A stretch of DNA of 64,000 bases from Calcarisporiella thermophila CBS 279.70 (Eukaryota > Calcarisporiellomycota): NCBI RefSeq assembly GCF_041956535.1, contig NW_027192205.1, positions 372,085-436,084 of the forward strand, in the 5' to 3' direction. This document shows, one piece after another, positions 11,821-23,877 of the stretch. Under the pieces are notes generated by a model. That model was not told the origin of the DNA. It saw nothing but the letters and a program-made list of their open reading frames with translations, and did not search any database. The translations under genes and the position numbers were made by a program. Position 1 is the first letter of the stretch. The number at the start of each line of letters is the position of its first letter.

Positions 11821-12986
11821 ATGCAGAACACCCCGAAGCATAAACCTCGAGTAGTACAAACAGCACGGGTAGATATTGACCCTTTAGGTGCTGCACGAGA
11901 ATCTCCTCAGGGCGCGTGTATAACGCATCCTCCCTCTAGGGTGCGCAACAAAAGTGTTCACTCACCTCCACCCTCGCCATCGCCCATTCATAAACAGTCT
12001 TTTGTAACTAATCCACGTTCATTATCACCTCCTCCACATTCTCGCCAGCGGGCACAAACTCTTTCCCTTCTTGATGTAGTACGTCCTGATGAAGATCGGT
12101 CAGATGTATCAGATGATGCTTGGAGCTGTTTGAGCCAAGGAAGTGATGTTCAAAAGCAAAAAATTGTTTACAACAATAAGAATGGCAGATCCAATTCTGT
12201 AATGCTTGATGATAGGCCGCACATTAGCTTCAATACCGCAGGAAAGTCAGTCACACGCTCGCGCACTTTTCAGTCAGTAAATGGCAATAGACAATCTATC
12301 GAGTTGCTGCCGAATCGACAGGCCGAGAAGGCAGAAGAGGCCAAAAAAAATAGAAAGGTAATCCTTATCTATTTTTTACGTCTGAAAGGCATATTTTTAT
12401 TTTGATTATACTTTACAGATACTCGACTTGGAAATTTCTAATAATTCTCTCTCTGCCATTAATGAGAGTCTCGAAACACAAGTACGTAAACAGCAAGCAG
12501 AAATATCAGAGTTGAAAAAAAAGCTCTCGGAGTAGATAACAAAGTGTTTTAAGACCTACTTAATATATAGCTAATTTTATATTTCTTTGGTAGATTTGCG
12601 TTAATAAAGTACAATTCAAACTCGCTCGATTTTAGCGAGTTAGGGAATATCGATGTAATAATCTTATTTCTACGCTTATCGATATAATAACTAAATGATT
12701 ATACCTAGGATATTGAACTCACCGAGGAGGATATGGATGAAGAGCGCCTTTTTAAGCGCATGTGTTTGTATATTGAATCGATGATTAGGGAAGGGAAGCG
12801 GGCAATATCCTATGTTTCAAAAACAAAAGTATTAACCCCATTTGAAAGAGGTATCTTTCTATTATTCATATTTTTGGAATATCAATTAATTTTTTTGTTT
12901 TAAAAGGAGCATCCGATTGTGAACAATTTGGAGGAGCTGATTTTGACCTCGAAGATAATTTCGATTTATTAGGAGAACCAGACTAA
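11821..12986 (+). CDS. coiled-coil protein with disordered N-terminus, unknown
   Basis: Five exons (11821-12357, 12419-12531, 12636-12654, 12709-12850, 12907-12986) encode 296 residues. The first 180 residues are proline/serine-rich and probably disordered, with many SP/TP sites. A coiled coil follows (LETQVRKQQAEISELKKKLS), then a conserved-looking acidic helix (LTEEDMDEERLFKRMCLYIE) and a short acidic C-terminus. Exon 3 is only 19 nt; it is needed because direct joining of its neighbours breaks the frame or hits a stop. The first in-frame ATG is used. The coiled coil plus acidic block looks like a fungal family of unnamed proteins; no function is assigned. Confidence 0.62.
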
Positions 12987-13314
12987 ATACTCTGGCCATT
13001 TTCTTCACTTCATATGCTTCTTTTTATTACAATTCGTTTTTTCTTTTAATTCTAAAATGTACAAAGTGAGCAAATTTTAATTCTTTTCCGGTCCTCCCTC
13101 TCTTAGCATAAATAATATTATAGTCACATATGATAATGACCTATCCCTTTTGCTGAAGTATTTACTCCCCTTTTTAAGCAGTCATATATTGAATAATTTG
13201 ATTGTACGGTTTAGTCGCTTTCTGACCATTCTTCTTATTACCTGTATTTAATGTCAGTAATGGCATTTATATATTCCCAAACTTGCATTAAATTCTATCA
13301 ACTATTTAAACAGG
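12987..13314. other. convergent intergenic region
   Basis: Shared 3' flank of the coiled-coil gene and the thiolase gene. Pyrimidine-rich and AT-rich; no feature recognised. Confidence 0.5.
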
Positions 13315-14972
13315 TCATAGTCGTTGGATTATTAGTGCACTTGCAGCTCCTCCTCCATTACAGATTGCAGCAAGTCCAAATTGACCCTCTTTTAGTAGAT
13401 GTGTCAAAGTAACCACGATTCTAGAGCCCGAAGACCCAATCGGATGTCCGAGAGCTACCGCACCTCCAGCAATGTTGACTTTTGTAGGGTCCATTCCGAG
13501 TATTTGTTCGTTTACACGTGCCACAACACTGAAGGCCTCGTTGAATTCGAAAAGAGAAATGTCGTTAATTTCTAGTCCCGCACGCTTAAGTGCGATGGGT
13601 GCTGCAAGAGATGGAGCAATGGGAAAATCAACAGGCGCGCAGGCAGCATCTGCATACGAAACAATTCGGGCGAGAGGCTTGATGCCAAGTTCTTCAGCCT
13701 TGGCACGTGTCATAAGAACAACAGCGCTGGCACCATCGTTGAGTGTACTCGCATTCGCCGCAGTAACAGTTCCTATGCAATGTAGTATCCAATTTTAGAG
13801 TGGAGTTTTGTTGAGCACTCATAATTTTACTTACCACCCTGCGATTGGAATACGGGTTTTAATTGGGGTATTTTTTCATATTTCACCGTCTTGTATTCTT
13901 CATCCTCTGAAACAATAATTTCTTTCTTTTTGTCTTTGATTGTTATATTAATCACCTCGTTCTTGAAAACGCCAGTCTAAAAGTATAACGAAAAATAAAA
14001 CTTAAGATACACAAAAAAAGAATACTGCTACTATTTACAGACCTCCCACGCCTTGGCCGCTCGTTTGTAAGATTCAATTGCGTGTTCATCCTGAGCCTCG
14101 CGAGAGATGTGATATTTGGAGGCAGTGTTCTCTGCACAATTACCCTAATGGGAAAAAGCCCATGAAAAAAACGAATTTCATCTAAATATAAACGAAATAA
14201 ATCATACCATGCTATAGAAATATTATAATATTATAGTATGGCATCAATAGATTAATATAATATCAACACAAATAGTATTTCTAATGGGACTCACTGAAAT
14301 TGATTATAAACATCCCATAGCCCATCTTTAATGATTGAATCCTCCAATTTCTGATGGCCATATTGAATTCCACGTTTCACGTAGAATGGAGCATTTGACA
14401 TACTCTCCATACCACCAGCCAACATGACAGAGCGAATTCCGAGTTGAAGATTTTGAGTAGCAAGTATAATAGATTTCATACCCGAAGCGCAGACTTTATT
14501 AATCGTAGTAGCTTCAGTAGATTCAGGGCAGCCTGAGAATATAAAATTAGTGAAAATTCGTAAAAGAAAAATAATAAGTTTCACACCTGCACCAAGCACT
14601 ACTTGTCGAGCAGGAGATTGTCCCAAATTGGCTTGAATAACATTGCCCATATAAGCCTCTTCTATCTGCTCTGGTTTGAGGCCTAGTGGTATATTCTAAA
14701 TAAATAGTATTCACATTACAGTTATTCAAGAATTCATACATACCCGCTCTTTCAATGGCACCACGTGCAGCAATCGCACCCAGTTGAGTTGCGCTAAGAC
14801 TTTTAAGCGAGCCATTGAATGCTCCCACAGGCGTACGTGCTGCAGACACAATAACCACTTCATTGCTACTCAGAGTAGCATAAGCGCGTTTGAAAACACC
14901 ACTGGCCTTGTTTAATCTAACGAACATTGTTTGATCAAGTAGAACAACAGAGCGTGAATATTGTCGCAACAT
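13315..14972 (-). CDS. ACAT1: mitochondrial acetyl-CoA acetyltransferase (thiolase II)
   Basis: Seven exons (14972-14744, 14682-14587, 14532-14295, 14210-14207, 14144-14043, 13976-13835, 13772-13315) encode 422 residues, close to animal ACAT1. The first about 35 residues are a basic presequence ([20 protein letters not shown]), predicting mitochondrial import. Thiolase signatures are complete: the acylated cysteine in [26 protein letters not shown], and the C-terminal [10 protein letters not shown] and [10 protein letters not shown] loops carrying the catalytic His and Cys. The enzyme condenses two acetyl-CoA to acetoacetyl-CoA or runs the reverse thiolysis. Exon 4 is a 4-nt microexon that restores the family string [12 protein letters not shown]; without it the preceding exon runs into TGA. 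Confidence 0.93.
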
Positions 14973-15879
14973 GCTTTAAGTGTGGGAAAATCCGGGAAAA
15001 TGCGGAGTCTATGTTTTAAATCAAAATTAGCAGACTATTTTGTGAAAATTTGACTACTATTACTAACAGCAATTACGCTTATAACCATGAAAATATTTAA
15101 ATATAAGAAAAAGGGATATGATATAATTTTCTAGGAATTTACCGCTAATATCCTAGATAGTACGATATGAATTTTTGCTATCCAAGCTTGCTGGAAAAGT
15201 AAGTATATTCCTTATTGTATACTATTCGCAAAGGCTATCCGGATCCTAGTGTATATTCAAGTAAACTCAACACATTCAAATAGCTGCATGAAGGTACTTC
15301 GCGTTCTATTGCTTAGCGCTACAATGGGACTCGCAAACTGGATTTATTTACAACTTCATCGAAAAAAAAAGACTAAGGAGGCTGCACCAAAAATAATTTA
15401 TTGTTGCAAAATCATTCAGTTTCTCGATATTACAAGAAATAAATACACGAGGCAGGTTGAATGCCTGCAATGGCTTCAGAGTATGTTTGATTTCGCCCAA
15501 ATCGATAGCGAGTTTCTCGCTCCTATCTGTTTTCCTAAGGTGATTTTTTAACCTTGCTCGAGTCCGATAGTGGCCAAAGCCCCACAGTGGATTTATTCAT
15601 ATCTTACTGGTTATAAATCAAGCACATAAGCCACGAACGAATATTGACGATTTTTAATTAAGCTCAATGAAGAGTGTATAACTAAGATCGATCCCAAATA
15701 TTTTCGGGTAATTTGAATTTTTAATAACAATAAATAAAAAAAACATGTAAAATAAAAAATAGCAAACCTGTTCTCGCTATAAAACCAACAATTTTATTCC
15801 TCTCTCTCCCTTTCTTCCTTTCTTCGTTTATATTTCCATTTGAATTAAGTGATATTCTAATCATAAAAATAATTACGGA
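14973..15879. other. intergenic, one doubtful short ORF
   Basis: A 100-codon plus frame (15249-15551) starts with GTG; an internal ATG at 15288 would give a hydrophobic N-terminus (MKVLRVLLLSATMGLANW). I do not recognise it and it lacks clear splice partners, so it is not called as a gene. A CT-rich tract at about 15795-15825 probably belongs to the promoter of the downstream gene. Confidence 0.4.
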
Positions 15880-17791
15880 ATGGCAACACTTGAGAAATCT
15901 AGGAAGTTGTCAACTGCACCATCACAGGTTCAGTATCAGAAGAAAGATTATGCTTAGGGCATGTGCCTCAACTAATCTGATAATTAATTAAACATATAGG
16001 AGTCAGCGCTAATGATTGAACTAGATGGAGAATTATTTGGATTTGACGATACAGCCAGCAAAATGGAATCTGCGCTTGATAATCTCCTGAACGAATCTTT
16101 TGACGAGGTGGACTATTCGCTTTCTCATGAAAAGGCCAATCCAGGAGAGAATAGTGTCGTAGATGTCATTTCTGAACAAGTCTTTTCAACAGATTGGGCG
16201 CACCTTGCTGAGCAACAATACCACCAGGAGGTGAACTCAAAATATACTTCTCCAGTAAATAGTTATGCTTTGAGAGTATTAGAAGCCTATATTTTTTTTT
16301 AAAATATGTTAATTTTTTCAATCCTAGGAGATGCTTGAAACTTTACACTCGTTGAAGCATATTTGTTTGATTGCACTTGATAGCCTACTACGCCAAATAG
16401 TTGCTAGCGAACATCGGCGGGAGAGCTCTACTCCCATTAACAACTACGGTCCTAACCCTAGGAGAACACGTTCGAGAAGTTATGGATCTGGGCGTGAATT
16501 ACTTGCGTCCATTGAGCGGAATGCGCGCCGTCTTTCCACGCCTGATTTGCTTAATGTTGAAATGAGTGAGTCTTCTTCCTCCGCCATCCATGAAGCTTTT
16601 ATTCAAATTCATGAGCGACTCGGTGGGTCGAACCGTCGACTCTTGGCAGGTGATGATTATGACCTTGCTTGCTCTCTTGCTGCTCTGCTCAGTTACATAT
16701 ATCAATTCCTTGAATTGAGTAAGAGTGCCGATGACTCTATTCTGCAGGCACCTTGTACAGACGATGCAGTGTTTGCTGCAATCCAACACGAAGTGTCAAC
16801 ACTTCGTGATCAGAGTTCACAAATTGGGCAGTTGGGTGAAGAACTTCATAGTGTATGGACCGAAATTCAAAAGTTGATGGAAATTGTATCACGTATGTGT
16901 CAGGAGCGTGATCGTCCACCCTCTTATTCCTCAGGTGATGGTGAACTAGCACACCCATCTCTTAAACGCGGTGATGTTAAGCCTCCTTCTTACACTCATG
17001 ACTATGAAAAATGCCAGCGAGATTTGGAATGCGTGCTTTCGGCAATTGAGAGAGTACAACTTGTTGTTCCACCTATGGATGATCAGCGTGTGGAGCTAAC
17101 TGACCGCCAAGTGAAAGAAATATCGGTTGCAGCAATAGCGAAATTGATAGATCGTTTATCCCGCGGACGTTTAGAAGAGCAGCGCGCAATCGCTCCGCCT
17201 TCAAAGTTAGAGACTCTAAATAAGCTGATTGAGCTAATTCGTCAAGTGGCGGGTGGAATGGATGACCAACGCGTTGTAATGTCAGCTAAACTGGAAAGGC
17301 GTATGGAAGAAGCGAAGCTTCACGCTGTTCTTGACCGGTTTGATCGGGGCCGTATGGCGAATCAGGTAATAACTATTCAGTAATTGCTGTAAAGCCATTA
17401 ATCAACCTCGCTCTATAATATTTTTCAGGATTTTGAGCCCCGTGAACAGATCCTTCTTACCGATATGCAACACCTAATAGCTCAGCTTATACGCACTGAT
17501 CACAAGGCACTGAAATTTGAGCAACAGCGTTATGAGCCATCAGCCGGTAAAGAGCGGGACATGTTTGTTGCTCAAATAATGGGCCGAGTTGGAAGGATGA
17601 ATTCGTGGCGTATGCATAACCAGGATGCGGAACCTCCTAAACCATTGCATGTGCGCGAAGCAGCGAGAATTCGGGACTTAGAGGATATGTTTGCTCAGCT
17701 TGAGCGATCAAGCAGGCGAACTTCGCTTGATGGTCAGCGAGCAGCGTTGAGACCTAAGGCCGCTAAGTCGAATTTCGACGATAGGTTCTAA
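15880..17791 (+). CDS. helical repeat protein, unknown function
   Basis: Four exons (15880-15927, 16000-16230, 16328-17365, 17429-17791) encode 559 residues. It is predicted mostly helical, soluble and rich in Arg, Glu and Gln. Residues of roughly 290-420 contain repeated modules built around a DQRV/DQR box followed by a helix and an arginine-rich turn: MDDQRVELTDRQVKEI, LIDRLSRGRLEEQRA, MDDQRVVMSAKLERR, LDRFDRGRMANQ, and near the C-terminus SLDGQRAALRPK. Two PPSY motifs (RPPSYSS, KPPSYTHD) could bind WW-domain partners such as Rsp5-type adaptors; that is inference. The family is not recognised. The in-frame ATG at 15880 with a 72-nt first intron was preferred to the internal ATG at 16012. 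Confidence 0.68.
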
Positions 17792-18062
17792 TTTTTTTTT
17801 CACTAATTAGAAAATCTAATGTTAAAATTCTTTTTTTTTTCTACTCTTTCATCACATTATCTATGTACTATAAAATATTATATAATTAACAAACAATTTC
17901 GTTTTAGGACTTGCCATTTGTAAGCGCATTAGATTAGCTTTATAAATTTTTAATTTTTGATATGATTATCAAATTCAGTTGCCCGCAACTAAGTGACTTG
18001 CATCTAACAAAATACATGTAAATGCGAAGGTTGATCTTTTTGGTAACAAAACGAGAATTATA

Positions 18063-19088
18063 ATGATAGACTGGTCACTTGTTAATTTACTTTTGCCATT
18101 TGCACTACCATGGCTTATAAGCAAAGGTATCCAATACTTCCGTGGGCGTCCAAAGTCGGCACAGCGCCGAAGAGAGCTTACGCGTGCCGATCGGTGTGTT
18201 TCTCTAATGCTCATTCTTGCAGCTCTTTACGAATTAACGTGCGCGTTCATTTGGATGCCACATAACATCTTTTTGGAACACGGGTTGCCACTCAATATTC
18301 ACTATGATGTGCTTCTTAAGCGTGCTCCTGAATATGCTTCGATATTGGAACGGCTGCGTTCGATGGAGAGCCGTATCAACTATGCACAATTTGGGCACGA
18401 CGCCATTGTAAATTGCAATTTTTGCCAATCTACCACGGATTATATGCTTTACATCCTTCCTCTGATTGGATTTGTATATGTCGGAAGTGCAATTATTCTG
18501 GGGTTAGCAACTATAACACCACGCAAATCTGGTTGGCGCATCTATGGAGTAATTGCATTGGCTTGTGCCGTCTTCATTGAAATATATACATTCAGTAATG
18601 TGGATCAACGAACAATACGAAATGGAGGCGGTCAATTTTTGTACTCAATGATGCACAGATATCGTCACTTGGCTCTTGCTGCATTATTCGGATGGCTGTG
18701 GGTTTTTGATTCTTCGAATGAACTAACAGATGTTGAACTTGCACTTCGAATCTCTGATATACAAGAGCAAGTTTTAAGTCGATTACAGACTTTATCTCTT
18801 CATCGAAGTGCCGTACTTCATGATACGAATCTCCGCAAACAGTATACTGAATTTTATAGGCGGAAGGAGGTATTGCTATGTTTAATGGGGTGATATAGCC
18901 GTATGATAATCTGTCATTTTCATTAGGTTGAAGCCTCCGTAATTTCCAATGATCCAGAATATCAGGAGGCGAGAGGACGGGCACTAAGTAAGGTGGACGT
19001 TGAAGAGCTTATGGAGCAAGCTGAAACTTGGTTGAACGATCAAGAGGCGAAAACACAGTTGCCGATGCAATCAACATCTGGATCATAA
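18063..19088 (+). CDS. conserved fungal multi-pass membrane protein
   Basis: Two exons (18063-18869, 18927-19088) encode 322 residues. Four hydrophobic segments are visible: about 5-20, 45-65 (LMLILAALYELTCAFIW), 125-150 (YMLYILPLIGFVYVGSAIIL) and 160-175. Between segments 2 and 3 lies a loop with VNCNFCQSTTDYMLY, a CxxC-like pair that I recall as conserved in ascomycete members of this unnamed family. The C-terminal third is hydrophilic and helical, ending in an acidic tail (VEELMEQAETWLNDQEAK). Topology and conservation suggest an ER or mitochondrial membrane protein; role unknown. It follows the helical repeat gene on the same strand at 271 bp. Confidence 0.72.
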
Positions 19089-19766
19089 TAAAAAAAATTT
19101 ATAGTGTTATTTAAATGCAACACTAGCTATTTCATAGCAACCTATTCAATGGAATCTTCTCCTTAAATCCCATTCTTTTACCCCACCACTATCACGCTCT
19201 TGTTACCCAGTAAACAATCTATATTTCAAGTTAAAAACTACATATTATTGCGAACATTGATTTAAAGATTACGCTTTAGAGCTACTGAAAGTGATTGCTT
19301 ATTATATTTTTGGTATAATTTCGACCTATCTAAATATATATTCAATTTATATGATATCCACTGCCAATTGATTGAGTATGCAGTATACATCCGTCGAAAT
19401 ATATGCTTCCTATTTATAGTAAATTATATATAAATAGACTCAACTATGGTGAACTATTAGGCATTTCAGGATATCTTCTTTTCTCAAGACTCTCATAATT
19501 TCTGAAAAAATTTGTATTCTTGGTGAGCTGCAATAAAGAGACCATAATTTATGTTTTAATAATTTACGCGTTCAAAATGACGTCATCTATTCGCGTTCCT
19601 AAAAAAATTTCAATTGTATTTTAAAATCACTTAGTGTGATAATTACATCTCATTAATTAGCTACAAAGAAGGATTTGATAAATTATTTTAACTGGTCTAT
19701 ATTTCATTTTTTTTGGTTCAATTTTATATTAGAATTGATTGTTTTCAGGCTTAGTATTTGTGATAA
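19089..19766. other. intergenic, AT-rich
   Basis: 5' flank of the CENP-C gene. Only A/T-rich sequence and short stops in all frames; no element recognised. Confidence 0.5.
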
Positions 19767-22030
19767 ATGTGGAGGGAAAGAACGAAAACACAGGGGAATC
19801 GATTTGCTGATGTCGGGGTAAGGGGAAGGTGAGATAGCTTTCATCCATCTTTTTATTTTCTTTTTAACCAATACATCATTTAATTCACGACTAGAAAAAC
19901 TGGCATTATTATTGACCGTAGCGTAAGAAGAGATGCAGATGGTCTAGATAATATTAGCGATTTTTTCGGGAATGACACGGTGACTGAAGACTATTCATTA
20001 CTACCGGCACAAGAGGAGAATACAGATATTCATGGTATATATTCATTAAATATCCCTTTCTAGAAAGTTACTTACAAATGATTCGACATTTTAAATTATA
20101 GAGGCCAATACCACCATTTTGCCAAATTTGAATCGCGATTTATCAATTCCTAAAGCAATTTTTATAAACCAACCTAATGCATCTAAAGGTTAATTATATT
20201 AAATACAATTCGTTATCACCAATTTTGTTTATATCTAATTTTCTTTTATATTTTTTCAAAATCATTGGCAGTGACAGCAACAAATTTCTCACCGGTATCT
20301 CACACCCCAACTAGCTCTCTCCTTGCTAACGAATTGTCAGGCGAATTTGATGACTCTCCTTCTTCTAAATTCAGTCCGGTGGGAAGAAAACTTGACTTCT
20401 CTGAAATCCCTGTGCGCGATAGCAGTAGTAGCAGCAGCAATAGCAGCCCCATTAATAAAGAAGAAGCAGAGCGAAAGTCCCCTATTAACTCGGTCTTACA
20501 CAATGTATCATCGCCTGGCCAGCCATCATTATCCTCGCTTGCTGTCCCCACTCCTTCACCTCCACGAATTCAACATTCCCCATTGCAGTCTGAGCAATCT
20601 CCTCTAGAAATATCTCCACCACTAAAGCTCTTTTCACTCCCAAAATCACAATCTCAATCACCCAGGTTGCAGATAGCAACAAAGCCACAGTATTCTCCCA
20701 CATTTCGTCTCTCTCAATCTCCTCCAGAGTTCACAATCCATCAGAACTCTCCTCCACAGCTAAACCGCCGACTCTTGCCGCTCCATCGTCAACCATCTCC
20801 TCCCACACTTCCTCCTATCTCTGGGGCAAATCAAGATCAGGATACCTCTTACGTTCACGTAGTGGTCCCGAAAGTTGAGCCAGAACGACATCAGAAGAAG
20901 AAAGAGCGCCCTATGAAGCGTCGAAAACGAACGGGGCTTACATTTTTAAAGCATGCATCGGCGCGACCCCGACTACCTCTGCTTAAAGGAAATTTTGGGC
21001 TCTATTCTAGCGAGGAAGAAGTCGAGAATCACGATACCATTGGAAATGCACTCTTAGAGCAACCAAAAAACAAGTTTGGGTTTGATTTAACGGGAAAAGA
21101 AAATCAGAAGACAGATGTCAGTGGAGGTTCACGTGGTATATCAATAGAGGAAAGATTATCATTTAGCTCAGGTGAAGATGAAGATATTGAAGGGCAATTC
21201 AATAGAAGAGTGCCGAAAGGGAAAGGCCGAGAATACAGGCAGAGTGAACTCATTCATGATTACGAGTTTAGTAATAATAATAGTGATGGACAAGCTGGAG
21301 GGAGTAGGAGTTGGAATAGTGCAACCGGTTCAAATCGAAGACGGAGAGAGACAGAAGGAGATTTCGCAGAATTTACCTTGATAAGAAACACTCGGCGCAG
21401 ACCACCTCTGTATCCAGAAGAGCAGGAAATGGACGAAGTTGTGGAATCTATCCCTGACATGCCTATCTATGACTTTAATTCGAATGAGGAGCAGTTTAAA
21501 CGTAATTTCATTTAAATTTCACGCTATTATAACTCAAACCTAACCAGTTTACTTTTCTTTTAGGAATTGCCTTTACTCCATTTCAATTTAACCCTAAACA
21601 GTTTAGGAATTTTTCGTTCCAAAAAGTGTTTTCTGAGGGAGAGTTCTTTTCTTCTGGAATTGTTGTCTTGCCAGTGGGTGCAGAAAAGCCAAATAAGAAT
21701 TCAAGAGAGAGCTCAATGGTAGATATATTTATATAGCCTTAGCATGTCTTTCCCTTATAACTTTAGTCGAATAGGTGTTTTATGTGATTAGTGGGAGAAT
21801 CAAAGCTACTGTGCATAGAACAACCTTCGAATTGTCAGCAGGTGGACAGTTCATGGTGCCACGTGGTAATAAGGCAACTTTTGGCTGTACATACTCGAGC
21901 TTCTTTTCTAATGATTTAATGTTTAGGCAATCAATATTGCATAGTAAATATTGCAAGAAAAGAATCAAAATTATTGTTTGCCCAAGCTAGAGAAATTGTG
22001 ATAACTCCGCACGATTATGATTCTCAGTGA
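19767..22030 (+). CDS. MIF2: centromere protein CENP-C / Mif2
   Basis: Seven exons (19767-19828, 19895-20034, 20102-20188, 20272-21501, 21564-21718, 21775-21865, 21927-22030) encode 622 residues. The N-terminus carries the Mif2 signature GVRGRKTGI followed by RRDADGLDNISDFF, which in yeasts contacts the Mtw1/Mis12 complex. The long middle is Ser/Pro-rich with a basic nuclear patch (KKKERPMKRRKR) and an acidic region. A short arginine-rich stretch near residue 470 (RNTRRRPPLYP) is a candidate CENP-C motif that binds CENP-A nucleosomes. The C-terminal 120 residues form the dimerising cupin fold: FSFQKVFSEGEFFSSGIVVL, VLPVGAEKPNKNSRESSMVF, LSAGGQFMVPRGNQY and KLLFAQAREIVI. The protein anchors the inner kinetochore. 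All intron phases close. Confidence 0.92.
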
Positions 22031-22633
22031 AGGTTTTTTTTCCTACTCTTGCCTTTGTTCCGTTCTTCTTTTTCATGTATGACTAGTGATTTATTTGATT
22101 TATATAAGTTTTATTTTTTTGTATAATATATATACTCTTCGTGCTTTATAGCTCACTTTAACTTTTGAATACATTTTCTCTCCACATTATGGGTTTGTAA
22201 ACAAATTTGAAATATGGAACTTAAAAAGCCATAAAAAACGCTATACGACATATTTCTTGAACACAATATAAACCACAATATTTAAATACCATAGTTAGAA
22301 TGGGTTTTTTATTTTCAAAATTTGTGGAAAGATTGCCACTGCATAATATTATGGTACTTGTATCTTCAAATTTTTATTCTTTATTTATAGGTCTTTTTTT
22401 CTTTATCTATTTCACCTACCTCGTATATAATTTTAACCAAGGAAGCTCGAGAGAATTTTGCGGCTTGGTTAATTCGAGTTATTTTAAAATTTTGGCTACG
22501 TTTATTAGTTAATGTTCGATATCAAGGTGGGCTAGCAGAATGTAATATAAAAGTATAGAGCTAAATTTCAACTAATCTTATATTTCCACCCCTTTTCTAT
22601 ACTAATAGAATATAAATGGTCTGAAGGGTTATC
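22031..22633. other. intergenic, contains one doubtful ORF
   Basis: Region between CENP-C and DCN1. A 70-codon frame at 22300-22512 begins MGFLFSKFVERL, vaguely like the start of an Arf-type GTPase, but has no P-loop and soon becomes low-complexity hydrophobic. Not called. Confidence 0.4.
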
Positions 22634-23877
22634 ATGCCACCGAAACGCAAGCGATCGGGATCAATTAGCGCAGCGGCAAAGTTTAACGAAGCCATTAAGG
22701 TATCAGGAAAAAAAGTGGCAACAGCATCAATAAAGTCGACTACGCAAGTGATTTGAGAAATTTTTTGATGTAATAAAGGCGATTTCGTTAATTATATATA
22801 TTTAATATAATAAATAGCGGTTCGCGGGGGAAAAAACAGCAACAACAAGTTGTCCTATTTATTCTGTGTCTTGTTAAGTAGATTAACCTATCTCTTCACG
22901 TATTTTTTTTTTTAAATCAAAGAATGCGGACTTCTCTGATCGAGCGTGCATAGACTCTTTTGATCGTTACAAAGGTATAATGCTTATTATGTTGAATTTT
23001 GATGATTATTTTCTCAGTATTTTATACTACCCTTAGATTCTGAAGACCCCGATATTATTGGACCAGAAGGAATTGAACGATTAGTGTCAGATCTTGGACT
23101 CTCACTTGACTCAGTGAGTTTTCAGATGATATTTTGTTCTGAATATAGATATTTAGTCTAGTTAATCCTATTCAATATAGCCGATCGTATTAGTCTTTGC
23201 TTGGAAATTAAACGCGGCAACTATGGGTATGCCAAGTCTTTTATATAAGGGTTAGTAGGATGACGAGGCATTGAATACGATATTTCTAGGTCAATTCACG
23301 AAAATGGAATGGCTGAACGGAATGCGTGGACTCAAAGTCGATTCTGTAGAGAAACTTAAAGCTAAACTATCAGAATTGGAGCGTCTACTAGTTGATCAGG
23401 TACAATTCAAAGAATTTTACAAGTTTATCTTTGGATTTGCGAGGGATCGAGGTCAGAAGAGCATGTCTGTCGAAGTTTGTATTCAATATGATATTTTTTT
23501 TTTTACTTCTTGATATTCAATCTAATATGATTTTTGTATTGGGGAATATTTTAGACTGCAGTTACAATGTGGAGTTCGCTCTTAGAAGGGAATAAATATC
23601 CACATGTTAAGCACTTCTCGCAATTCCTTGAGGTAAGTAGTGTTGAGCTCCAAATGGCAACACTTTCTCATTTAATATATCTTAGGAGAAAAAACCTTTA
23701 AAAGTTGTGAATAAAGATCAGTGGGTAAGCTTTTACGATTTCGTTACATCCGTTGGTACTGATCTTAGTGAGTGGGATGAAATGGGTGCATGGCCGGTAT
23801 TATTTGATAACTACGTCGAATGGTGGCAAGACCAAGTAAAAAAAGATATACCGACAGTAAATGGAAAGGCAGTTTAG
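22634..23877 (+). CDS. DCN1: cullin neddylation factor DCN1
   Basis: Seven exons (22634-22699, 22923-22974, 23037-23113, 23181-23226, 23290-23474, 23555-23632, 23686-23877) encode 231 residues. The PONY domain is evident: DPDIIGPEGIERLVSDLGLS, PIVLVFAWKLNAATMGQFT, EWLNGMRGLKVDS, YKFIFGFARDRGQKSM, ETAVTMWSSLLEG, and the C-terminal acidic patch region WVSFYDFVTSVG, EWDEMGAWPVLFDNYVEWW. DCN1 is a scaffold E3 that binds the acetylated N-terminus of the Nedd8 E2 and the cullin WHB domain. The basic N-terminus (MPPKRKRSGSIS) may give nuclear localisation in place of the UBA domain of some members. The first intron is long (223 nt) for this genome, so an extra small exon there cannot be excluded. 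Confidence 0.9.

Noticed and set aside
15249-15551. 100-codon plus frame with a hydrophobic start.
   Set aside because: GTG start, no domain, no splice partner and AT-rich codon use.
22300-22512. 70-codon ORF starting MGFLFSKFVERL, like an Arf-family N-terminus.
   Set aside because: No P-loop or other G motif follows; the rest is hydrophobic low-complexity. Likely chance.
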